DNA of 64,000 nucleotides from Membranipora membranacea (Eukaryota > Bryozoa > Gymnolaemata > Cheilostomatida > Membraniporidae), in the NCBI GenBank assembly GCA_914767715.1, contig OU612068.1:18600001-18664000 (forward strand). Direction: 5' to 3'. The notes under the pieces were generated by a model. It made no database searches. It was given only the letters and a program-made list of their open reading frames with translations, and was not told the DNA's origin. Shown here piece by piece: positions 1 to 12,700 of this stretch. Position 1 is the first letter of the stretch. Each line of letters begins with the position of its first letter. Made by a program: the position numbers and the translations under genes.

Positions 1-795
1 CATCAGTCGTTTGGAAAAATTGCCAATGTGAATAAGTACTAATATTATTGATGTGAAAGCTCCTGTGGGCCAATTTGGTACAAATTCATCATTGGCATCA
101 TCGGCAGGTACAGCTATATATGAGAAATCCTAAGCTTGACCAGCAGCCTACACTTTGAGCATCATGTAGGGATATTCATCGGATCGTTTACTCATGCTGA
201 GTACATAATATCACAGGATATAAGAATTAATTTAAATACATTTAGCCTCACAGCAGCAGAGCATATGAAATTAAATTAAATACTCTATTAAGATAATGCA
301 CATCCTAATGATGTAGCCCCTTGTTTCGACAGGTAATCCACAGTTTGTAAATAAAACCTCGACAGGTAGTTCTGATGAGTAATCACGCTAAGTGAGGTCA
401 CTGTCTTCAAACCAAGCTAATTACATCTGGGCGACAAATGCTCAGAAGAAAAAATATGAGAAATTCAATCACTTTTACTAGACTAACAGTCTTGTATAAT
501 CCCACAAACCTATTGATAAACTTGAGACATATGTCATATTGATTGAGTTCGTGACAAGTGCACAGATTTTAAGTAAAATTTCATCACTTTAATATTGAAG
601 TTCAAAGTCAAAACACGTTGGCCGCCCTGACATCATTGATGTCTAAAATTAAACTCTTACCTTGAATCTTTGAGCTTTTTCATTTTCCAACACAAACAGA
701 GCACATTTTCAGGATCAAATATGTATTTTACAGAAAAATAATTGTGAAATAAACAATAATTTACGTTAATTACTTCATATTATGATGTAACCTAC
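1..795. other. SCAPER intron, left edge
   Basis: AT-rich sequence downstream (on the minus strand) of the last visible SCAPER exon, which ends with a good donor (GTAGGT) at 795-790. The SCAPER segment expected next was not found here, so this is read as intron. No other gene is seen. Confidence 0.6.
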
Positions 796-3700
796 CTGGC
801 TTGCATCCTTTGCTTTAGTTTCTTGCATCTTTTCTTCAATGACTTTGATCGCTCAAGAGTCATGGCCAGTTTAGGATCTTCATAATCCCCAGGAACATTT
901 TGGATGTGCTCAATATTAAAGGTCTCCTGTAATCAAAATCATAATTGAATATTCAAATTGCATTTTCTTTCGAAAAAGAAATGATATTTTAACAACAACC
1001 TTACAAAATATATCAAAAACTCTATTGACATCAAATAACTGTTTCATATAAAGATTGTGATCCAAAAATATTGACTGCTCTATTTCTTCTATCTACATGA
1101 CAAGGTGAAAACCAAAATGATAACCCAGGATAAACATGAACAAATTGTTACTCTCCTATGTAAGGAGTTATCTGCACTCTTGTTAATAAATTATCATGAT
1201 GAGACAACCCTAAGTGAAAACACACTACAAGAACGACATAATTGGGGATGTTGTTAACAAGAAGGCAGAAAAAGAAGAGTATCAACCCCGATAAAACTGA
1301 TTATCTACAGCAGACATCGACACCCAATCGAAAAGCTCTTCTTTCTAGAGGTTTATTTACGATTTGCAATTAAGTTTACTTACAATCTCGTCCTTGCTCC
1401 AACTGACCCCGCTTGTTTGCTTCTCTGCGATCATATTCTGATGCTGCTGACCTCTCAGATGGCTCTGAAGATGTACCTCTGAGGGAATCATTATGTTACA
1501 CACAGTGCACATCTTCATAGTATTGTACGGCTCTAGTTTGGGGGCCTCTGGCTGGTCTTCAGTTGAGTGCTTGACTATGTTCATTATGAAAGCTTTCTCT
1601 CTGATATTCTGCAATCTCTCATTGTGTCTCCTGGTGCTTTCACTTTGCTACAAAATGATTAACATTGATTGTTAGCGTAGATGCATTTAAGGCTGAGCTC
1701 AATTCCTAACGCAAGTGGTTATTCCTAACTTGTTACGCCATGTTACTAGGGTGCAGCTTGGGTTCTGCTGGTGCTCCTGTACTCTAGAGGAGGTAGAATG
1801 ATTGGACGTCTTCAGATTAACAATGTGAAATTATGCGGATGGATGCACGTTTCTTACTGAGAATTATCCACGAGTTCCGACTCTCAGCCCCTGCTAAACA
1901 CATGAAAATATTCTCCTCCAGATTTTCTTAATTTTAATGCTACGTGTCATATCACATTGTAACGCTGCCACATTATTAAGGTTCTGCGAGATGATAAGAG
2001 ATTAAGAGCATAAAGAGAATAGCCTGGCATATTATTCCATCCACAAGCTCACGCAGTATATATTATATGCTCTAATACTCAACGGATTATCTGGTGATAA
2101 AAGCTTAATTCTAATACAAGACATTCTAACCCCCACTGCCATCGAGACTGCACTATCAACATGTGTAATCTCTGATTGTCAGAGTCAATTTAGTATCAGT
2201 ACCTAACATGTACCCACCCCTTATTGATCAAATTGAACACGGACCGTTACACCAAATTCCTTGTGATGGTACTCATACTAAATGAATTAGTGGTTCTAAC
2301 TCTAACCTTTATCTCGATCTTCTTCTGTAACTCTTCGATATTTGCTTGTTGCTGACGCTCCAGCAGCGCTAACCTGTCCTTGTGCTCTTTCTCTTTTGCC
2401 TTCAAAGCCTCTGTTCTCTCCTAAAAATCAAGTCATAAAATACAGTGCAAACTTTATAATTCAAAACTCCTGTTAATTCAGAAAAGGAAAATTGGTCCCT
2501 TCAGCCAGATCTCTAATGCCACTTAATTCAGACTCTGCATAATTAGGACAAATTTTTGTGGTCCCCAGAGGTTTGAATTAAGTGAACTGCACTGTACATC
2601 AAACGGAGTGTTCTATAAGATGGGAAAGAAATTTCACAAAAACATTAAAATCAGCATGATGGTTAACACCCTGATACGTGTCTTTTATCCCGTGTGAAAA
2701 TGTTGACGGAGTAATTGCTAAGAAAAGGATAGTCGACAAAGCACGGAGTCTCTATAATTCCTGACATAACTGGATTTAATTTGGGCTTGGCAGTATCATG
2801 GTTAGCAGTTTTAAAGGAATTTAGTAATTTTACCATGAGGACTGCTGCACTAGCCATCAACCTTGGGTTGAGATATAATCAGTAGCAGCCAGTATAGTAG
2901 TGACCACAATATAACACATTCTGAATGAACCAGAACGTCAAATAAAATTTTCACATTGTCACTCAGTTCCTATTACCATCACACTGAGTCATCTCCATAG
3001 AGTTATTATAATAACTCTATGGTCATCTCTATTGTCAATAAATGGTATATTATTCTAATATAATGGTGAGAAGAAACTTTTAGCACACAGCATGATAATA
3101 ATCAACTTTTAATCAGGTAACACGTGAAACGGGCAGCGTGAAACTCAAAACACTATAGACTAATTCTGTTCTAGAAAAGGAATTTATTGCTCTCCTCAAA
3201 GTGGTTTTATACTAGGACAGCTCTAAGACGTATTCTAATATTATTGTACAAGTATTATGAAATACCTAGGGAAATCGCTGCAAATTCGTGTCAGACTTTT
3301 ATATGGATAAACTAGCAAATTTCAAGATGTATATTATGTTTATTCACTACATTTCTGGGTCTAATGAAAATTCTATATAAACAGCTTTGTGATAAAAATG
3401 ATTATCATTCATGTACAATTCTATGGGTCTAGAAGGATAAAAATCACAACATAAGAACATAGACTAGAACTATATACTCTATTGTATACTCTATTACATA
3501 AACCTATACATAAGAATCACTGATGGTCACTGGAGTTATCTTCCCCCATAGGGGGCGCTTATGCACTACACACCGGAAGTGGATAAAGGTTTATATTAAA
3601 CACTATGAAGCAATACAGAGATCTGATGTTTAAATCAGATTTATCAGGCTATAGCAAAGAGCTAATCATGATTGGACAACTGAAACTCTGTGATAAGCTC

Positions 3701-6700
3701 GTAAACTTAAATCCCTCCCAGTGGTTTATGGGAGTGTTGTGTGTCCATCGGGACAGCCGCCACTCTATTATTCGGACTATTTGGCTGAGCCCTGGCTTTC
3801 ATAGATGGTTATAAAATTTATGCCAAATGTATTTAGTAAACTACTGAACTTTTAGCACAAACACTACAATGTAAATCCCAATATCTATCTAAATCCCAGT
3901 ATGGAAGCATAGCGTATAAAACCTACATAAAAAAAAGAAGAAAAAATAACGGACACATGCCATAAAACAGTGTTATTGAATATGCTCAATCAGTTCAACC
4001 TGGGTGCATAAAAATCCCAATATAGAAACATAGCATATAAAACATGCATAAAAAACAAAAGAATTTTAACAGACATACGTCATAAAAGAGTGTTATTGGA
4101 TATGCTCACTCAGTTCGATCTGGAACAACAAAATTGGAATCTAAATCGGGTAGATCGAATATCTTTAGCATCTGGTTGCACCTCTCAACAGCAGCCTCAG
4201 TTCGGCACCACGCCTCTAATGCACTTCTGTTCTGCTGGCTGAAGAACAGTCCGGCTTGGCTGTCCAGCTCCATTGCAGCGTATGCTAAGTCCATCAAGTC
4301 ACTTGAAAGGCCTAGATAATCAAAGACTCCCCTGATTGTTCCTTTTGGGTTTCCTTGTAAGTCCTCATACTTTGCCGGTTTGATCTTGATTCCGCTTTGG
4401 ATATGTTGCAGCATGATGCTAACTTTGGTGGCCCACAGTAGCACAAACCATTCAAAACTGCTGTTATGTGGCTTTGCAGCCTGTATTGCCTTGTCAGACT
4501 TGATAGGGTCATAACCACTACCGTAATAAATCTTGCCTCTTCTGCTATGGTAACTAGTAGGTTTCGGGACAAGCATGTCCCAAACAAGGTATCCAATTTC
4601 CATTTTAACCAGAGGGACCCATCCAAAGGCCTTTTCGTATGATGCTGCACAAGGGAGTGTGTTTCGGTAAGCAAACATCATTTTGTGGTGTGGGAAATGC
4701 TTGAGAATGATTGGTGGGAGGTAATCATCCAGAAGGGTTGTCTTCCAAAACACTTTGGTTTTCTGAGGGGTTGAAGCAATGTACCATTTTATGTTTGCCA
4801 GCGCCATCTTTTCATATTCCGGTGTTTTAGTGAACTGTTGCACATTGTGTACGTTAGTGTATTCAACAATACTGTAGAACAAAGTCTGCGTCTCAGATAT
4901 GACTGAAAACTCTGGTAACGAGTTGAAGATTTGCGACCAAATGGTTGACCCGCATCTGATTGTCTGAAAAAGCCAAACGACATCCCTCTCAGAAATATCA
5001 ACCTCATCAACCATTCTATCGAATACTGCACGAGGAACTGTTATTAGCTCTCTAGCATTATTGGTTTGGGCCAGAAAGAAGATCGGATTCTTTCTTATGT
5101 TGAATATGTCGACATCTGGACCTATTCTTATGAAAGCAGCAGATGTGCTGCTCAAGTAAAATAGATGCACGTCCTTATCCTTAATGGTTGATGCTGGAGA
5201 AAAGTGACTATGTGATGTGAAGAAGGTATATCGTGATGCAAGTGGAGTGAACGGTATTGTGTAGCGGATCTTTTGCACATGTGCAACAAGTATCTCCTCT
5301 TTGCCATTTCTGATGTCATCTAACTTAGCAGAAACTCCTAATAACACACAGATTTTGTAATCACAGTTTCAGTCTTATATGCATACCTAGAAAGTAATCC
5401 CACTAATAGTAGAAAGCTATGCATTGAATAACAGACAAGACGCTTTGCAGTTCACATTGCTGATTCACACTTGCATTTCAATTTTCTAGACAATCAAACT
5501 AGCCAACAACCAACCAATTAACCAAATCTAAGTCTGTTGACACAGCTTATCAATTAGTTGGAAGACCTAAGCCTGATGCAGATTTACTATGTATTCAGCA
5601 TCTACAATCTTTTGCACAAGTAGCTGTGCATTTCACTTACCAAGGAATTTCCAGGCCACACTGGTTGCAGATGTCCACAGAACATGGCACCACTCCATAA
5701 GGTAAAGCACCAGCATTTGATAGTGACTCATTTTTAACCAGAATAAAATCTTCACAAAAACGATCTCTGCTTTTAGCGTTTGACCGAGCAGTAGTAAGCT
5801 CGTTGAATCCTAGTCAAAAGGTCAGCTTTGTTGTTACTGTCAACTGTGTGTGTACATTACAGGCACTCAACTGAATAACTTGCAGCCTTATCTTATCACA
5901 GAGTAGATACACATTCTTAGGTGTAGTCTGCTATAATTATTAAACCCCTTGTAGCTGTCAATTTTTAACATTCTCTGCAATATAATAATATTGTTGAATA
6001 ATAACAGTCTGTGTATGTTCAATGACCAGCACAGGGTATTATTTATTTCTTTATGCTAGCCATGTCCGGTCAAATAAGAGCGGTCCATCCTATAGTCAAA
6101 GATTATAAATACTCATTGTTCTTTGTGTGTCATATATAATTATTGTCTGCGTGTGGAAGATCGGTAATGTACAATCAGTTTTAGTTTTAAAGTAGATGGT
6201 TATTGCAATGAACTGGAAGAGGGAGTTCATTGGTTATTGTAGTCAGATCATATAGCACCCAGTTATAAGGGTTGCATTACTTGACAGCTAACAGCCCAGG
6301 AGATACGTTATATAAAATCATTGACAACGGGGAGAATTTGCTGTAACCCTGTTTTTTCAAACCAGTGTTACATTTTCATCAGATACCAATTGACAAATAA
6401 AATTTTGCATTCAGCATCAGAAATGCAAAAATAGACAACTTATTTGTATCGCAATGTATCTAAAGCTTATCGAAGGCCATACTCATCCCATTTTTATATG
6501 AATAACATAAAATATCTAGTAGCAATTTCGGCTGGCTGGATGAAACTTTGCTGGATCAAAAATTGTATGCTTCAAAATGAAAGTTCTAGACACCATTTTA
6601 TATTATCTGGATATGGATTTTGTGAGTACGAAATTGACACATCTTTTGACACCTACAATTTAATAACTGTGGATTGGGTCTTATAATCCAAAGCTACTAA

Positions 6701-9700
6701 CATTACTGGATACTGGATATGCGCTATGGTGCCAAAACAACCCTCCCTGGACGCCAACGATATGAGGCATAACCTCCCTCGATAAAGAATTTACCTTGAC
6801 GGTTTGGCTGACCTCAAGCTAAGATGTAAAAATTCTGAAAGTCGGTTACATAATTAAATGGGGCAACGGTGACTGGTTAGTGCTGCTGTTACCTCAGCCA
6901 AGCCAGTAACCTATCTTGGAGAGCTTCGAAGTATATTACGCAACAAATCATCCATGATGAGATTAGATAAGATTGCAATGTGAGCGTTAAGTAAACCTTT
7001 CGGTTGCAACAGTTATGTGTTAGTTTCACATAACATAACTGTAACATTGATGGCTGGAACCTCTTGTCCATTTTTAGATGTGATGTATTGCCACACGAAG
7101 CGACTTAGCTCTTCTACTATAAATACTAACGAGCAAAATCATACCTTATCTCTCTCAATCTTCTCGTTCTCGATTTCCTCTTCTCTTCGTTTTCTCTTCA
7201 TCTGCATCTCAGCTAACCTCGCAGATCGCTCAGCATCCAGAGCACGGCGCCTCTCCTGGTAAGGATTACAGAATTGCAAGGTGAGAAAAATTGAAAAAAC
7301 AGTCTGACTGATAAAGAAACTTTGGTCATCTTGATATGACATTGATAACTAAAGCTTAGATTAATCACACTTCGGTACCAATAATTTTAAAGAGATGACA
7401 TTACCAAAGTGTGACAACCATTAACAGGCTCTCCTTTACTTCATGCCAGAAAATCTCTAATTATTTATACTTATGTATGAGATGAAGTGGTCAGCAATGA
7501 ATCTCTACAATTGACTAAAAATAATATATATATATATATATAAAATCGGTATGGCATTGAAAGTATCATCTGGATGTATTAAATAAAATAATGGGTGGTC
7601 ACTGTCTTTGGCAATCTTTCTAAAATCAGTCATGGATTGGTTTAAAACGAAATCACTAAGAAGGCAAAGCTGTAACCGAGACGATCATTCTGGATATAGC
7701 ACATCTGATAAAATAACTTTGGTTGTCGATTCTTAAGCTCTCTCTAGTTTATGCTATGTTTTTTTTTCTCTCCATTTAATAGGAAGAAAGCTGTGTTGCC
7801 ATCGGTACTTTGGGTGTGGGAGCTGCACTTTTATAATTATGGTAGCATTGCCATTACGTCAAGATACTCCTAATTAGGTAATATTGCCATTTCATATTAC
7901 TGTTTCATCTGGGTTCCCATGCTTTTCCAATGAGAATAATTTTCATGACAAATAATATTCACAGTTTTTGTTATGCTAATAGCATGGCCCCTTCCTAGAT
8001 GCACACCTTCAACATTAACACATAACACCACCAAATGACGTAAGATCATTCGTACCAACCGGCATACCTTTCTCAACTCTCCAACATTAGTTGTCAGGTG
8101 AATGCGTAAAAGGTTTATTCTTGTTTGAAAGGCGTCATATTTCATTTTCCACCATAGACTTAAGCGTGGTCCACATTGTCCCAGATGACATTGGGATGGC
8201 CATCTGGGATGGCTATCTGGGATGGCTATCTGGGGCAATGTGAACCAGCCATTAATGTTAAGTCTATGGTTTCCACTGACCTCAACAGCAGCCTCTTTGG
8301 CAGCTTTCTCTCCAATCTTCCTCTGTCTCTCCTCCTGCATATCCATCAATCTAGCCTTCACATCTTGGTGTTTTGTCATTATATCCATCTTTTTGTTCTG
8401 CTCTGATAATGTGTTGATAAATGCTATCTCGTTGGCCTGTAGAATTATAAATTGTAAGCATTCTGATTATACAAATCCATACACACCATTTCCAGGTAGA
8501 AGATTTATATTTTACTGAAGTCACCCAAAAGTATCTGCTTTTTTGGAGACAGAAGAGTAGCCGGCAACGGCAGGGAGGGGTTAAGGGCAGGGGTGCCTAA
8601 ACTTTTTCTACCATGGGCCATGTTTGCAATTAAAAGGATGTTAGTGGGTCACATGTAGCCAATGTGTTGGTTCTGATTGGGAGACAACACCTTGACTAGG
8701 CCTAACATAGTTTTGTTTGGTATTTATTGATAGCCGATAGGAGGCCACTGGAAAAGACGTTTTTCTTTTGCGAAATATTTCCAATTATTGCATTCGGGAG
8801 TGTTTTCTGTGTTGGAAATTCCAAAATGCGCACTGACCAAACGAAACAATCACTGTCCTGGTAGTAGAAATTTCAACACTGCTGGTATTTGGAAATCAGA
8901 AGGAATTGTATATAATTGAATAAGACGACGAGCTCGTAAAATTTTTGGAGGTTCACAACCATTCAGGAGCGTATAGTAATTTTCTATGCAGATAAATAAT
9001 CAAATATTAGTTCTCTTCTAGCAGACTGATGTTCTCTAGTTCTGTTCTCCAGTATTCAGTTGTAAGCGAATTCATGTAAACTTCATCATTCGTGACTATT
9101 CGCCCATTTGTGACTGCAACATGCGCATGAATTATTGGAAGGACATTCGCGCCACATATGAATTATCACAATTAATGGCAAGTGGGCCACTTAAAGTTTG
9201 CTGGTGGGCCACGTTTGGTAATTAGTCATGTCCCCTTGAACTCGGCGAATGAGGCAGAGTCCAACAATGAAGTTCAGGATCAGCTTGGAGCCGACAGAGT
9301 GATGTCATATCAGTAACCCCATACTGTCTGAATTCTCTTCCAGGCAGAACACTCAATCTCAAACTGACCCAACGGTGCAATATTTGCCACAAAGCAAACC
9401 TGCAATATTCAATTTCGTTTCTGTTTTTTTTTCTGGCACTAAGAGCAAACCATTTCTGATGAGATGACTTAGGTTGCCAATAAAAGTATATAAGTTATAT
9501 CGATAGAAAAGCATCTGCAATGTAGACCCTAGGCAGATACGTTTATTTCATAACATGATACAAATCCGGGGATCAACATGCTGTCAGAGAGTCTATTGTT
9601 ATATAGTCATATTATTATTATTTTTCGCAAGTTTTCACTTCTATGATGCTTTCATTGAACGAAAAGAAAAAGACCAAAGACCTTGCAACGACACAACCAT

Positions 9701-12700
9701 AAACTTTATCACTCGCCATTTATATATATATACTATTTTATTTGGGAGACAATATCATCCTGGGTGAATGTTTTTTTGCAGTGTGAGGGGAAAAAAGAGA
9801 ACAAATGATAGAGTATAAGAATGCCGATAGGTTGTGTTTCTGTCATATTTTTTTTGGGGGTTTCTGTCATACGTTTTTTTAACAGGTGTTTTGGGCATTC
9901 TGTCATATTTATTTGAAATGCAGTAAAAAAGGAGTATGCAAGGTCTATTGGTTATCTCTGTTGGTTCATTGTTCAGTCAAAACTATACTCCTTCGATTGT
10001 CAGTAGCATTTGTGAGATTTGTGACTCAAATTATTGACAGTGATTGGTATTTCAAGAAATTCTTTTGCACCATGACCTGTTATTTGTTCAATACCATTGC
10101 TTAGCTTTTCACAAAAAACCCAGAATTTATCTTGTCGTGTATGACATAATACTCTAGGGCATTGATAATCATGTTGAGTCAAATCACAAGGAACACACAC
10201 TATTTGTTTGGAATTGCTTGCAGTCACTAGACTCTGTAGTCTATCTAAGTCTTCAAAAGTGGCACATTTACCTCATTTTTTCATTAAAATGACACAACGT
10301 GCTGAGATTCAGTATATCCAGAACATTCCAACAATATTATTATTATCGGTAATGATAGCTTCAGATCAGTCATTAAGAAAAACCTCACGTGTTTGGTGGA
10401 ACATTTCTTTGCCTAATCCATACCTCCGGTCGAGATGCGCAAAATAGGTGACAGCATGTTGACACATGCGAAGCCGCGAAAATAGGCGACATAATGATGA
10501 CTCACACCAAGTAGCGACAACATGTTGACAGAAAATGATTTTAGATCTGTTTATATTGTTGGGTCTATGAACAATTAGTAGCATAATTACGACGGATGGA
10601 CAAACACGTACACCACGTATTCCTACTAAAATTTCCACAAAATGACTCAATTTGAGAGCAATGGTATGACATGAATCTAACAGCTATGACATAATGTGAC
10701 TCAAATGTGACGAGTTTGTCATGGCATAAACATAAACATTTGATAAATAGTATTTATAATATAGTATATATATTATATTTTATTCTATATTATATTATAT
10801 CATAACTACTATTCATATGTTTATGATTATGCCATCGAAAACTTGTCATATAATATATAGTATAATATATAATATATAATAAATAAAATAATATAATATA
10901 TTGACAGTTCACCTTAGTTTCCTCCTCGTGAGCTTTCATCACTTTAAGATTAAGCTGACGCTGTCTCTTTTCCTCAGCTTCTCTCAGTTTCTTCTCCAAG
11001 TATTCTCTTCTCTGCTCCTCCATCCTATCTTTCACTGATCTCACATCCTCCACCTTTGAAATGACAAATAAATGATACACAAAGAAGAAAAACTATATCC
11101 CTAGTCTTGAGGTCAATAGACATAGTGCATGAGACTGCTCCGCTGGAGAATTGAAATTTAAATTGATGCCATGGGAAGAATTAAGATGGGATATCTTTAT
11201 TATTATTGAGGTTTTCACCTCTACAAGTATGTTATAAACAAACGAAAATAAGAATTTTTTGACCTCATAAACAAATAGAACAAAAACAATGTTCACTGCT
11301 TAGAACTCAATTACAGTAGCCAAATCCTTCCGACATGCATACCACACTCATGAACTTAACTTCAACTAAAAGGGAAAGTCACAAAATTACACACCGTACG
11401 AAAAATATCGAATATCGAAATTTTGACCCAAAATAATGCAGTCACAAGACTGAATTTAGATTAAGTAAAAAACGGTTTCCAAAAGAAAACATAAATTTTT
11501 TGGTATCTCAATTGGTCAGTATGAGTATATACGCGAAGGCTTTTGGGCTTTTCAACAATTATGTTTACGATGATTCTTACGCAATTTCCCCAGTTCTTGT
11601 CCTCGATATTGGGATTTTATGTCTGCACCGCCTCACTATTTACATGAAGTGGATTAAAAAACCCTACCATGATGCCCCATGTTGATTTGCTGAAGGATTA
11701 CCTTGTTTGTGAGGTCTTTGATACGCTCAGCTTGTTGCTGTCGGAATCTCTCTCTCAGCTCCGCAGCTTTAGCCTGCTTCTCTTCGTGACGCTTTTTTGA
11801 CTCCATAATTGACCTACAAATCACGATTCATTATCACAAGTTAATTTTAATGGGACTACTTTGCGCTGCCAATCCAACGTCTGAGCCAGATGCTCCCAGT
11901 TACTGGCAGCTCCTATTCTTTTGGGCACCGGTGGCTTAAATTTTATAAATTGCAATTACGATCATGAGAAATTATATTAAAGGGATAATACACTTCCTAT
12001 CTCTGTTTGGCGGCCAATGGAGCACAGAAAAATGTAAGTACATACATCTGTGCTCCATTGGCTGCCAAACAGAGATCAGAAGTGTATTATCCCTTTAAAG
12101 ATAATTAACGGTTGTAAATTGCTAAACAAGGTATAGCTACAATTAGAATGAAACATCAAGGAAATTGGACCAGTAGTTCTCAATTTAGTATCTTAGGCGA
12201 GGCATGACCTTAAAGCCAACCATTGCAGATCACTCAGTTTTGCTTGACGTAATAAGGTTTAAAAAAACTTTCTTTGTAATCTTCTTGTCATGAAAACCCA
12301 TTCTTTCCAGGTATATATTACGAAAGTTGAACGTTCCATCCTGTTTTGCCATACGTAGTGACAGTTATGCACATTTAAGCGCCAAAAGTAGCTAAGCCGC
12401 CTAAGCCTTTTTAACAGCTTCCTGGCAATGTGCTAACCCTAGGAAAACATTATCCCCGCTGAAAACTGGATCCTCAGGTGAGGATGTTTGTTTCTCTGCA
12501 GTATCCTAACCAGCTTGATTGAGACCAAATTGAACGACATCAACAGTTTTGACTTGACAAGTCTAGTGGTGGTCACTCAGGAAGCCGAATAAAAAGATTA
12601 TATATTTCATCAGACTGCCAACGGCACCCCACTGAGTTTATCCTATCCATTCCTACCAAGAATTGACAGCTCCATTCAATAGCAAACACCTGTCGGCCAT

